Shown here piece by piece: positions 36,805 to 49,011 of a stretch of 64,000 nt of DNA; within the stretch, counting starts at the first letter, position 1; each line of letters opens with the position of its first letter. A program made the position numbers and the translations under genes. This DNA is from Ramlibacter montanisoli. GTDB lineage: Bacteria; Pseudomonadota; Gammaproteobacteria; Burkholderiales; Burkholderiaceae_C. The notes below the pieces were generated by a model, which was given only the letters and a program-made list of their open reading frames with translations, searched no databases and was not told the DNA's origin. Location: contig NZ_JABFCS010000001.1 in NCBI RefSeq assembly GCF_013087525.1, positions 2,728,001-2,792,000 of the forward strand, in the 5' to 3' direction.

Positions 36805-37541
36805 TGCCCGAAGGCCCTTCGATCGTCATCCTGAAAGAACAGGTCACCCCCTTCCTCGGCAAGACGATCGAACGCGTCTCGGGCAACACGACCATCGAGA
36901 AGGAACGGCTGCTGCTGCAGCGCGTGGAGTCCTTCCGCAGCTGGGGCAAGCACTTCCTGGTGGAGTTGCCGGACTTCAGCCTGCGCGTGCACTTCATGCT
37001 GCTGTTCGGCAGCTACCGCATCAACGAGGACAAGAGCTGGGCGGTCCCGCGCCTGTCGCTCGGATTCGACAACGGCGAGCTGAACCTCTACGCCTGCTCG
37101 GTGCGCTTCATCGAGGAGCCGCTGGACCTGGTGTACGACTGGTGGGCCGACGTGATGTCGGAACACTGGGACCCCAAGCTCGCGCTCAGGCGCCTGCGGG
37201 CGCGGCCGGACACGCTGGTGTGCGACGCGCTCCTGGACCAGGACCTGTTCGCCGGCGTCGGCAACATCATCAAGAACGAGGTGCTGTTCCGCATCAAGGT
37301 GCACCCGCTGTCGACGGTGGGCGCATTGCCGGCGAAGCAATTGCGCCAGGTGGTGGAACAGGCGCGGCAGTACAGCTTCGATTTCTACGAGTGGAAGAAG
37401 CAGTTCGTGCTGAAGAAGCACTGGCTGGCGCATACGAAGCGGACCTGTCCGCGCTGCGGGATTCCGCTGCAGAAGGCGCACCTGGGGCGCACGAACCGGC
37501 GCAGCTTCTTCTGCGACAACTGCCAGGTGCTCTACACGTGA
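36804..37541 (+). CDS. Fpg/Nei family DNA glycosylase (endonuclease VIII-like)
   Basis: A 245-residue base-excision repair enzyme that removes oxidised bases and cuts the abasic site. The N-terminus MPEGPSIVILK provides the catalytic Pro2 and Glu3, and Lys49 in SWGKHFLVEL is the expected beta-hairpin lysine. A helix-two-turn-helix reads LLDQDLFAGVGNIIKNEVLF. The C-terminal zinc finger is C-x2-C ... C-x2-C (CPRCG and CDNCQ). MPEGPS favours Nei over Fpg, whose usual start is MPELPE. Confidence 0.9.
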   Translation: MPEGPSIVILKEQVTPFLGKTIERVSGNTTIEKERLLLQRVESFRSWGKHFLVELPDFSLRVHFMLLFGSYRINEDKSWAVPRLSLGFDNGELNLYACSVRFIEEPLDLVYDWWADVMSEHWDPKLALRRLRARPDTLVCDALLDQDLFAGVGNIIKNEVLFRIKVHPLSTVGALPAKQLRQVVEQARQYSFDFYEWKKQFVLKKHWLAHTKRTCPRCGIPLQKAHLGRTNRRSFFCDNCQVLYT

Positions 37542-37580
37542 TGCCGGGGTTCGCGCTGCGCGCTCACCGCCAGCCTAACG

Positions 37581-38980
37581 TCACTCCGTAGAGCCGGCCG
37601 AGCCTTCCGCGGTCGGTGCCTCGCCGGGATTGGCGCCCATGGCGGAGGAACGCGGCGGCGGCGGTACGTAGTCGGGCTCGATGTCCGAGGGCACGCGCAG
37701 CGGGCGCGGACGTGCCGGCGGCGGCGGCGCGAGTTCGGGGCTGGCATCGGCCGTCGCCGTCCGCGGCGGCGTGCGGCGCACCCGCGGCTGCGGCTGCTCG
37801 GTGGCAGGGGCCGGCGTGGTGGCCTGCGGGCGCTGGCTGGCTGCGGGCACCGGTGCCGCGGGCCTGGGCGCCGGCGTGCTGGCCTGCGCGCTGAGCTGGT
37901 CGCGGCGCTCGGCGTACCAGCGGCGCAGGCATTCGCGGTCGCGGCAGGTGGCTTCGCGCTTGGCCCATTCGGCATCGCTGTTGCGCTGGAACGCGCGCGG
38001 GTCGGCGGAAGCTTCGCGCGCGCGCTGGTGCAGCGCACCGAGCTCGCGGTCCGCCCGCGCCAGTTCCTCGTCGTCGCAGATCAGCTTCTCGGTGACCGAG
38101 CGCGCCTGCGCGCAGTTGAAGGAAGGAGAGGTTCGGCGGGCCTGGGGTGCGGGAGCGGGTACTGCGGGCGCCGTGGCTGCCTGCTGTGCCGCGGGTTCCG
38201 CGGGCCTGGCCGGTGCGGGCGCAGGGACAGGCGACGTCACCGGTGCGGGAGTCGCGGCCACCGGCGCCGGGGCGGGCGCGACAGGAGCCGCCGCTTCCGG
38301 CGCGGGCGCCGGAGCTGCAGGCGCCGGTGCGGGCGCGGCGGGCGTGGCACTGGCCGTCACGGTCCCGCCGGTGCCCTGGCGCACGGTGACCAGCCCCTCC
38401 TGCGCGAACTTCGTCTTCTCGTGGGTGGGCCCCAGGCGCGAGCGGTAGCCTTCCAGGCTCGCGCTGTAGAGCCGCTCGGCGCGCTGCAGCAGTTCCTTGC
38501 CCCCTTGGGCGCGCCGAAGGCCGCGACCGTGGCGTAGTGGCGTCCCAGCTGGTACATGGCATCCGACAGCGGGATCCCGTCGCCTTCCGGCAGGACGGCG
38601 GCGTTGCGGCAGGCATTCAGGAAGGAGACTTCCGCGTCGCGCTGCCGCCCCGCCGCGGCGGCTTCCTTGCCGCTGAGGATCAGGGAGCCGACCTCGCTGC
38701 CAGTCGCGGCGGCAGGCCTGGACTGCAGCGCGACCTGGCCGTCGCCCTCGCCGCCCTTGGACAGCATCGGCGCCAGTTCGCAATTCACCGACACCGCGGT
38801 GACGAAGGTGGACGCGGGCGCGGGGGCCGATGCGGCACCCATGCTGCGGGTGGACGCGGGGCTGCTCGCATACGGGCCGTCGCCGCCGCGCAAGCTCATC
38901 ATGCCCATGGCACCCAGCACGACGCCGGCGACCAGGCCGACGGCTCCCAAGACCATTCCCTTGCGCGGATTCTTCACCAT
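37581..38980 (-). CDS. Membrane-anchored LprI/DUF1311-like protein with Pro/Ala linkers, frameshifted near base 38502
   Basis: An envelope protein of about 466 residues. One N-terminal transmembrane helix (GMVLGAVGLVAGVVLGAMGMM) is followed by a domain with helical SEL1/TPR-like pairs (EVSFLNACRNAAVLPEGDG, DAMYQLGRHYATVAAFGAPKGGKELLQRAERLY). Then come a long Ala/Pro linker and a DUF1311 (lysozyme inhibitor LprI-like) domain: FNCAQARSVTEKLICDDEELARADRELGALHQRA, with later CRDRECLRRWY. A second Pro-rich tail ends the protein. One G is missing in GGGGG near 38500-38504. An inhibitor or peptidoglycan-linked role is inference only. Confidence 0.75.
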
Positions 38981-39050
38981 GGCCGCAACGCTAACGGCCC
39001 GGCAGGCCCGCGCAGGCGGGACAGCAGGGATACGCGCGGACAGACCCTTC

Positions 39051-40808
39051 CTACGCCGAGAGCCGGGCCCGCGCCCGCTCTTCCTCCTGCAGCCGCAGCA
39101 CCCGGCGCTGCACCTTGCCGGTCGTCGTCATGGGCAGGGCCTCGATGAACTCGATTTCCTTGGGGTATTCGTAGGGCGCCAGCTTGCCCTTCACGTGCAT
39201 CTGCAGGTCTTCGATCAGCTGGGCGTCGAAGGCGTGCCGGTCGCGCGTGGTGATGGCGCGCGCTTCCACCACGTTGGGGGCCAGCACCACGTAGGCCTTC
39301 ACCAGCGCACCGCGCTCCGGGTCCGGCTTGGGGACCACGGCCGCATTGATCACGGCCGGGTGCTTGACCAGGCAGTTTTCGATCTCGCTCGGGCCGATGC
39401 GGTAGCCCGCGGCCTTGAACACGTCGTCGGCGCGGCCCTGGTACCAGAGGTAGCCGTCGGCGTCGCGCGTGGCGAGGTCGCCGGTGCGGCACCAGTCGCC
39501 GGTGAACTTGCGGTGCGTGGACTCCGGGTTCTTCCAGTAGCCCAGGAAGAAGATCGGATCCGGCTCGCCGTGCACGTCGTAGCGGTTCACCGCCACGTCG
39601 CCCGGAACGCCGGGCGGGACCTCGTGGCCCTCGTCGTCGATCAGCGCCACGCGGTGCCCGGGATAGGGACGCCCCATGCTGCCGGCGCGCGCGGGCCAGC
39701 CGACGCCGCCTTGGGTCGCGCCGTTCATGGAGCAGTTGCCCACCACGTAGTTGATCTCGGTCTGGCCGAACATCTCGTTGACGACCACGCCCAGCTGGTC
39801 GCGGCAGTAGGCGAAGACGGCATCGCCCACCGCCTCGCCCGCGCTCATGATCGCCTGCAGCTTGAGCGCGAACTTCTTCCGCGGCTCCGGCCAGGCCTTC
39901 ATCATGGCCTTGAGCGCCGTGGGGAAGAGGAAGGTGTGCGTCACCCCGTGTTCCTGCATCAGCGCGAAGGCCAGGTCGGGGCCGAAGCGGCCGTTGAAGG
40001 CGACGATGGGCCGGCCGAAGTACAGCGATGGCAGCAGCGCGTCCATCAGGCCGCCGGTCCAGGCCCAGTCGGCGGGCGACCAGAACACGGCCTCGCTTTC
40101 CGAGGGCCGCAGCGGGTCGAAGCCGAACCAGTTCTGGCTGCACACGAAGCCCGGTAAGTTCCCCACCAGCGCCCGGTGCGGGATCAGCGCGCCCTTGGGA
40201 GGGCCGGTGGTGCCGCTGGTGTAGATCAGGACGGCGCCGTCGTCGGCGTGCGTCGCCGCCGGGGCGAAGTCTTCCGCCAGCGCCGCGCGCTGCGCTTCCC
40301 AGGAGAGGTCCGCCTGGGCGGCCGCCGCGCCTATGCCCATCACCGTGCGCAGCGTGGGGCACTGCGCCCGCACCTGCGCCACGTTGGCAATCGAGCTCTC
40401 GTCGCAGATCGCGACCACCGCCTCGCTGTCCTGCAGCCGGTACTCCAGCGCCTCGGGGCCGAACAGCATCGACAGCGGCATCGCCACCGCGCCCAGCTGG
40501 AACACGGCCATGTAGGCGATCGCGGTTTCGTAGCGCTGCGGCATCACGATCGCCACGCGGTCGCCGCGGTGCACGCCGAGGCCGAGCAGCAGGTTGCTCA
40601 TGGCATTGGCTTCGCGCTGCAGTTGCGCGAAGCTGAGCGTGGCATCGCCCTGCGCCGCGTGCGCGCGGATCGCCACCCGCTGCTCCGCATCCGGCCGCCG
40701 CGCCCAGCGCGCGCAGCAAGCCTGCGCGATGTTGAAGTCCTCCGGCACCTGCCAGCCGAATGCACGGTGCATGGCGGGCCAGTTGTCCCTGCCTTGACTG
40801 CGGTCCAT
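39051..40808 (-). CDS. Acyl-CoA synthetase (AMP-forming)
   Basis: A 585-residue ANL-family enzyme that activates a carboxylic acid via acyl-AMP to acyl-CoA. The AMP-binding P-loop is LIYTSGTTGPPKGALIPHRA. A5-type motifs follow as VVNEMFGQTEINYVVGNC, then RTGDLATRDADGYLWYQGRADDVFKAAGYRIGP, and the C-terminal catalytic Lys lies in TTTGKVQRRVLR. The sequence pattern resembles the acetyl/propionyl/medium-chain group, but the substrate cannot be fixed. The start ATG 40808 has the ribosome site GGAGGGGG. It is divergent from the hydrolase gene, with the two start codons only 24 bases apart. Confidence 0.9.
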   Translation of the reverse strand: MDRSQGRDNWPAMHRAFGWQVPEDFNIAQACCARWARRPDAEQRVAIRAHAAQGDATLSFAQLQREANAMSNLLLGLGVHRGDRVAIVMPQRYETAIAYMAVFQLGAVAMPLSMLFGPEALEYRLQDSEAVVAICDESSIANVAQVRAQCPTLRTVMGIGAAAAQADLSWEAQRAALAEDFAPAATHADDGAVLIYTSGTTGPPKGALIPHRALVGNLPGFVCSQNWFGFDPLRPSESEAVFWSPADWAWTGGLMDALLPSLYFGRPIVAFNGRFGPDLAFALMQEHGVTHTFLFPTALKAMMKAWPEPRKKFALKLQAIMSAGEAVGDAVFAYCRDQLGVVVNEMFGQTEINYVVGNCSMNGATQGGVGWPARAGSMGRPYPGHRVALIDDEGHEVPPGVPGDVAVNRYDVHGEPDPIFFLGYWKNPESTHRKFTGDWCRTGDLATRDADGYLWYQGRADDVFKAAGYRIGPSEIENCLVKHPAVINAAVVPKPDPERGALVKAYVVLAPNVVEARAITTRDRHAFDAQLIEDLQMHVKGKLAPYEYPKEIEFIEALPMTTTGKVQRRVLRLQEEERARARLSA

Positions 40809-40819
40809 CGTCCCCCTCC

Positions 40820-40833
40820 TATGATCCGGCGAA
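40820..40833 (+). promoter_or_regulatory. Candidate -10 box for a leaderless hydrolase transcript
   Basis: TATGAT at 40820-40825 lies seven bases before ATG 40833. TTGACT at 40794-40799 could be a -35 box with a long 20-base spacer; it overlaps the coding start of the divergent synthetase gene. This favours 40833 over the in-frame ATG 40821 as the start. Confidence 0.4.
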
Positions 40834-41738
40834 TGTACCAACCCCGGCGAGCGTCCCGCAGCGAGTTTGTCCCGATCCGCAACCTGCGCTATCACGTGCG
40901 CACCTGGGGCGAGCCGCGCGCCGGCCGGCCGCCGCTGGTGATGGTGCATGGCTGGATGGACGTGGCCGCCTCCTACCAGTTCGTGGTGGACGCCTTCGCG
41001 CAGGACCGCCACATCGTCGCGCCCGACTGGCGCGGCTACGGCCTGACCGAGCTGCCGCACACCGACAACTACTGGTTCGCCGACTACCTGGCCGACCTGG
41101 AATTCCTGCTCGATCACTACTCGCCCGACGCGCCGGTGGACCTGGTGGGCCACAGCATGGGCGGCAACATCGCGATGCTCTATGCGGGCTCGCGGCCGGA
41201 GCGCATCCGCAGCCTGGTGAACCTGGAGGGCTTCGGCATGCCCGCCACGCGCCCCTCGCAGGCGCCGGGCCGCTACGCCAAGTGGATCGAGCAGCTCAAG
41301 GCCTACCACCGCGGCCAGCTGGACCTGAAGTCCTACGACAGCGCCGACGGGGTGGCGCAGCGGCTGATAAAGACCAACAAGCGCCTCACCGCCGACAAGG
41401 CGGCCTGGCTGGCCCGGCACTGGGCGCAACCGGACGCGGCGGGCCGCTGGCGCATCCTGGGCGACCCCGCGCACAAGATCATCAATGCCAACCTGTTCCG
41501 CGTGGACGAGGTGCTGGAGATCTACAAGGCGATCCGAGCGCCCGTGCTCGCGGTGGAGGCCAGCGACGACAGCCTCGGCCAGTGGTGGCAGGGCCGCTTC
41601 ACGCTCGCGGAGTACCACGAACGTTTGAAGGCGGTGTCCGACCTGCGGCTGGGCCACATTCCGGACGCCGGGCACATGCTGCACCACGACCAGCCCGAAC
41701 AACTGGCCCACCTCATCGAGGCATTCCTCCCTCCGTAG
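40833..41738 (+). CDS. Alpha/beta hydrolase
   Basis: A 301-residue cytoplasmic hydrolase with the full catalytic triad: nucleophile Ser in VGHSMGGNIAM, acid in VEASDDSLG and His in DAGHMLHHDQPEQL. The oxyanion region is MVHGWMDVAASY and the cap follows NLEGFGMPATRPSQAP. Related proteins are esterases or epoxide-hydrolase-like enzymes; the substrate is unknown. It shares a very short divergent intergenic region with the acyl-CoA synthetase, so a joint role in releasing and activating an acid is possible but unproven. Confidence 0.87.
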   Translation: MYQPRRASRSEFVPIRNLRYHVRTWGEPRAGRPPLVMVHGWMDVAASYQFVVDAFAQDRHIVAPDWRGYGLTELPHTDNYWFADYLADLEFLLDHYSPDAPVDLVGHSMGGNIAMLYAGSRPERIRSLVNLEGFGMPATRPSQAPGRYAKWIEQLKAYHRGQLDLKSYDSADGVAQRLIKTNKRLTADKAAWLARHWAQPDAAGRWRILGDPAHKIINANLFRVDEVLEIYKAIRAPVLAVEASDDSLGQWWQGRFTLAEYHERLKAVSDLRLGHIPDAGHMLHHDQPEQLAHLIEAFLPP

Positions 41739-41837
41739 TGGGAAACCCGGGGTCCGCAAGCACCACGCCTGAGAACGAGCGTGAAATTTTGTGCGTAGCG
41801 CAACTTCGGTGCAGATGGAGACGTAACAAGACTTGCC

Positions 41838-41853
41838 GTAGGAAGTGTCCTAC
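41838..41853. promoter_or_regulatory. Inverted repeat GTAGGA-N4-TCCTAC upstream of the HExxH/Sel1 gene
   Basis: GTAGGA and TCCTAC form a perfect 6-bp inverted repeat around AGTG, 37 bases before ATG 41890. It could be an operator or an mRNA hairpin. The rest of the gap 41739-41889 shows an AT-richer stretch near 41783-41790 but no clear promoter. Confidence 0.35.
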
Positions 41854-41889
41854 CCGATAGTCATCCCTGTTCGTACAAGGGGACGCTCA

Positions 41890-42819
41890 ATGTGGAAGTC
41901 GGGTGTGACCGCCCTGCTGGCGGCTACAGTGATGAGTCCGGTCTTCGCTCAGGCTGATGAGTTTGAGCAGGGGATGGGCACGATGTGGGAAGTGCTCTGG
42001 CACCAGAGCGGCACGCCCACGCGGCTCGTGCGCTGGGAGCAGGAGATGCGGGTGCGCATCTTCGGCGTGAACCTGGCCACCCACAAGCAGCACACCCTCA
42101 AGGCCCTGGCCGATGTCGCCACCGAAGCCGGCATCCGCCTGGTGGACGTCAGCGACCAGCCGAACGCGGCCCAGGTGGCCAACGTCAGCATCGAGATCAC
42201 GCCGGACAGCATGCTGGAAGAGAACCAGCCCTGCGTCACCTTCCTGAATTTCCAGAACGAAACGCGGATCGACTCCGCCGCCATGCAGATGCGCAACCGC
42301 GATGCCTGGCGCTGCGCCTACCACGAGGCGATGCACATCATGGGCGTGCGCGGCCACCCCGCCGGCAAGACCGTCCTGAGCTATTTCCCGAGCAAGGTCG
42401 ACGGCCTGATGCCGCTGGACCGCGTGATGCTGCGCGCCTGGTACTCGCCGAAGATGCGCGGCGGCATGACGCCCTTCGAAGTGCTGCCGGTGCTGGCCGA
42501 CGAACTGGTGGCCAGCATGGCCGACAAGGACAAGGCCCAGCTCGCGCGCGACCGCTTCTTCCGCAACACCATCGACCACATGCAGTCCTTCGCCGACGGC
42601 AAGGGCGACGTGCCGGTGATCGTCAAGCGTTCCGGCAAGTCCACCGAGGAAGGCATCCGCTTCGGCCGGATGGAGATGAGCTACTTCCTGGGCGTGGCCT
42701 ACCTCGAAGGCGCCACGGTGCCGCAAGACTCGACGCAGGCCGTGCGCTGGCTGCAGCGCGCCGCCAACCTGGGAAGCCGCACCGCGCAGGCGCGACTGGG
42801 CGCCGCCACCGCGCGCTGA
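41890..42819 (+). CDS. Exported HExxH metalloprotease-like (DUF2927-type) protein with Sel1 tail
   Basis: A 309-residue secreted protein. The signal peptide is SGVTALLAATVMSPVFAQA. The N-terminal 200 residues include YHEAMHIMGVRGHP, an extended zinc-binding pattern HExxHxxGxxxH as in metzincin-like proteases and DUF2927 proteins. The C-terminus has one Sel1-like repeat (MSYFLGVAYLEGATVPQDSTQAVRWLQRAANLGSRTAQ). ATG 41890 is preferred because the upstream GTG lies in an inverted repeat and would place charged residues before the signal. No substrate or partner is evident. A terminator-like hairpin follows. Confidence 0.72.
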   Translation: MWKSGVTALLAATVMSPVFAQADEFEQGMGTMWEVLWHQSGTPTRLVRWEQEMRVRIFGVNLATHKQHTLKALADVATEAGIRLVDVSDQPNAAQVANVSIEITPDSMLEENQPCVTFLNFQNETRIDSAAMQMRNRDAWRCAYHEAMHIMGVRGHPAGKTVLSYFPSKVDGLMPLDRVMLRAWYSPKMRGGMTPFEVLPVLADELVASMADKDKAQLARDRFFRNTIDHMQSFADGKGDVPVIVKRSGKSTEEGIRFGRMEMSYFLGVAYLEGATVPQDSTQAVRWLQRAANLGSRTAQARLGAATAR

Positions 42820-42841
42820 GGGGCACGCCACTGTCGCGTTG

Positions 42842-42865
42842 AAGCGGGGCCACGGGCCCCGCTTT
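42842..42865 (+). terminator. Hairpin terminator after the HExxH/Sel1 gene
   Basis: A perfect 10-bp stem, AAGCGGGGCC with GGCCCCGCTT, has a 3-base loop and is followed by a short T stretch. It separates this gene from the signalling operon. Confidence 0.7.
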
Positions 42866-42932
42866 GCATTTCCCCGACAGCCCACGGCCGAGCCGATTGG
42901 GGGCACACTCCCGGCTCCCACGACGGCCGGCC

Positions 42933-46408
<3,476 letters not shown>

Positions 46409-46412
<4 letters not shown>

Positions 46413-47242
46413 CGTTAGGGGTTCCGGACATCGAGATCCGGCTGCTGGTGCAAGCGGTCTTCCTGCGCTACGGCCACGACTTCCGCGACTACGCGCAGGC
46501 CTCGCTGAAACGCCGCCGCGTGCTGCAGGCGCAGCAGCGCATGGGCGCGCCGTCGATTTCCGCGCTGCAGGAGCGCGTGCTGCACGACCCCGACCAGTTC
46601 TCGCAGCTGCTGCAGTACCTCACGGTGCCGGTGAGCGAGATGTTCCGCGATCCCGCCTACTTCCTGGCGCTGCGCCGCCACGTGGTGCCGGTGCTGCGCA
46701 CCTACCCATCGCTGAAGATCTGGGTGGCGGGCTGCAGCACCGGGGAGGAGCCCTACTCGCTGGCCATCCTGCTGCACGAGGAAGGGCTGCTGGAACGCAG
46801 CATCCTGTACGCGACCGACATCAACCACGCCTCGCTGGAAAAGGCCAGGCAGGGGATCTTCTCCCTGGAGCACATGCAGGCCTTCACGCGCAACTACCAG
46901 CGCGCGGGCGGCAAGGCCAGCTTCAGCGGCTACTACACGGCCTCCTACGGCGGCGCGCTGTTCGAGAAGAGGCTGCGCGACAGCATCACCTTCGCCGACC
47001 ACAGCCTGGCGACCGACGCCGTGTTCTCCGAGACCCACCTGGTCTCCTGCCGCAACGTGCTGATCTACTTCAACCGCACGCTGCAGGACCGCGCGCTGGG
47101 CCTGTTCCACGAGTCGCTGTCGCGCCGCGGCTTCCTCGGGCTCGGGGCCAAGGAGACGCTGGACTTCTCCGCCTACGCCGACCGCTTCGAGGCGGTCAGC
47201 CGGCCGGACCGCATCTATCGCCGCGTGGGGAATGGCGCATGA
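46409..47242 (+). CDS. CheR-type protein-glutamate methyltransferase
   Basis: A 277-residue SAM-dependent methyltransferase of the CheR family, which methylates glutamates on chemoreceptor-like proteins. The N-terminal helical domain is followed by the SAM motif VAGCSTGEEPYSLAILLHEE, the acidic ATDINHASLEKARQGIF and the catalytic-core CRNVLIYFN. The start is GTG overlapping the stop of the upstream kinase, and the end overlaps the ATG of the CheB gene. No methyl-accepting receptor, CheA or CheW gene is in the window, so the substrate is probably a non-chemotaxis signalling protein, perhaps the kinase itself. Confidence 0.9.
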
Positions 47243-47832
47243 AAAGCGAACTGCCCGGGGACTTCTCCTTTTCCGCCGAAGCCGTCGCCATCGGCGCCTC
47301 GGCCGGCGGCATCGACGCGCTGTTCGTGCTGCTCGAAGGCATGCCCGCGACCATGCGCGCGCCCATCGTCATCGTCCTGCACCTGCCCGAGCAGCACGAG
47401 AGCAAGCTGCCGCAGGTGTTCGGCGCCCGCCTGGCCGTCCCCGTGAAGGAAGCGGAGCCGCACGCGCCGGTGACGGGCGGCACGGTCTGGTTCGCGCCGC
47501 CCGGCTACCACCTGCTGGTGGAAGACGACCGCAGCTTCTCCCTCAGCTGCGACCCGCCGGTGCTGTTCTCGCGGCCCTCCATCGACGTGCTGCTGGAATC
47601 CTGCGCGGAAGCCTATGGCAACCGCCTGGCGGCCCTGGTGCTCACCGGCGCCAACGAGGACGGCGCCCGCGGCCTGGCGCGCATCGCGGAGCTGGGCGGG
47701 CTGACGGCCGTGCAGGACCCCGCCGAGGCGGCGCACAAGGCCATGCCGCAGGCCGCGGTTGCCGCGGCGGACCCCGATTACGTCCTGTCGCTGGCGGCCC
47801 TGCGCCGGCTGCTGCACACTGTAGTTCGCTGA
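47239..47832 (+). CDS. CheB-type methylesterase, stand-alone catalytic domain
   Basis: A 197-residue protein consisting only of the CheB methylesterase domain, with no receiver. The Ser of GASAGG (near residue 20), the His in VLHLPEQHES and the Asp of GANEDGARG form the triad. It should remove methyl groups added by the neighbouring CheR. Its ATG overlaps the CheR stop (ATGA) and its stop overlaps the start of the next kinase. Loss of the receiver means it is not controlled by phosphorylation in the classic CheB way. Confidence 0.9.
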   Translation: MKSELPGDFSFSAEAVAIGASAGGIDALFVLLEGMPATMRAPIVIVLHLPEQHESKLPQVFGARLAVPVKEAEPHAPVTGGTVWFAPPGYHLLVEDDRSFSLSCDPPVLFSRPSIDVLLESCAEAYGNRLAALVLTGANEDGARGLARIAELGGLTAVQDPAEAAHKAMPQAAVAAADPDYVLSLAALRRLLHTVVR

Positions 47833-48974
47833 TGACCCACACGCCCCAAGACGTCAACGTGCTGCTGGTGGACGACCTCCAGGAGAACCTGGTCGCGCTG
47901 GAGGCCCTGATCCGCCAGCCGGGCCGCCGCATCCACACGGTCCGCTCCGGCGAACAGGCCCTGTCGCTGATGCTCGAACACCCGTTCGCGCTGGCGATCC
48001 TGGACGTGCAGATGCCCTCGATGAACGGCTTCGAGCTGGCCGAACTGATGCGCGGCACCGAGCGCACGCGCAGCATCCCCATCGTGTTCGTCAGCGCCGG
48101 CGGCCGCGAGCTGAACTACGCCTTCCGCGGCTACGAATCGGGCGCGGTGGACTTCCTCTACAAGCCGCTGGACCCGCATGCGGTGCGCAGCAAGGTGAGC
48201 GTGTTCGTGGACCTGTTCCGCCAGCGGCAGGAACTGCAGGAGGCCAAGGCGCAGCTGCAGCGGGCGGTGAGCATGCGCGACGACTTCATGTCCATGATCG
48301 CCCACGAACTGCGCAATCCGCTGAACTCGGTGTACCTGCAGGCGCAGCTGCGCCGGCGCATGCTGGCCGCGCCGAAGCCCCCGGACTCCCAGACCATGCT
48401 GAAGATGGTGGAGCGCGACGAGCGCCAGATCCGCAGCATGGTGCGCCTGCTGGACGACATGCTGGATGTCTCTCGCGCGCGCACCGGCAAGCTGGCGATC
48501 GTGCCTGCGCCCTACGACCTGGTCGCTTCCACCACCGCGGTGGTCGAGGCGATCCAGGAACAGGCGAATGCCAGCGGCGTGACGGTCACGCTCGCGGCGC
48601 CCGACGCGCTGCCCATGAAGGGCGACGAGTTCCGCATCGAGCAGGTGATCACCAACCTGATGACCAACGCCCTGCGCTACGGCCAGGGCAAGCCGGTGGC
48701 CGTGACCGTGGGCCTGCGCGAGACCGAGCCGGAGGCCTTCGTCTCGGTGCGCGACCAGGGCATGGGCGTCAAGCCCGAGGACCAGGAGCGCATCTTCGAG
48801 CAGTTCGAGCGCACCGAAGGCACGGCACAGATCGCCGGCCTGGGCCTCGGTCTCTACATCGCGCGCCAGATCGCGCAGGCGCACCAGGGCCGCCTGGAGA
48901 TCCGCAGCAGTCCCGGCGAAGGGGCGGAATTCATCCTTTCGTTGCCGCTGGACGCGCCCGAGGAGGCGGCGTGA
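47832..48974 (+). CDS. Soluble REC-HisKA-HATPase sensor kinase
   Basis: A 380-residue cytoplasmic protein with an N-terminal receiver (acidic pair in LLVDDLQEN, phospho-Asp near residue 56 in LDVQMPS, Lys in YKPLDP) joined by a short coiled coil to a kinase core with MIAHELRNPLNS near 157, NLMTNALRYG and GLGLGLYIARQIAQAH. It has no membrane segment. It is the fourth gene of the overlapping operon. The receiver at the input end suggests it is switched on by the membrane hybrid kinase; this is inference. No output domain or DNA-binding regulator follows. Confidence 0.9.
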   Translation: MTHTPQDVNVLLVDDLQENLVALEALIRQPGRRIHTVRSGEQALSLMLEHPFALAILDVQMPSMNGFELAELMRGTERTRSIPIVFVSAGGRELNYAFRGYESGAVDFLYKPLDPHAVRSKVSVFVDLFRQRQELQEAKAQLQRAVSMRDDFMSMIAHELRNPLNSVYLQAQLRRRMLAAPKPPDSQTMLKMVERDERQIRSMVRLLDDMLDVSRARTGKLAIVPAPYDLVASTTAVVEAIQEQANASGVTVTLAAPDALPMKGDEFRIEQVITNLMTNALRYGQGKPVAVTVGLRETEPEAFVSVRDQGMGVKPEDQERIFEQFERTEGTAQIAGLGLGLYIARQIAQAHQGRLEIRSSPGEGAEFILSLPLDAPEEAA

Positions 48975-49011
48975 GAAAATCGCAGCTCCTACGCAGAACT
49001 GAGAGAACAAG

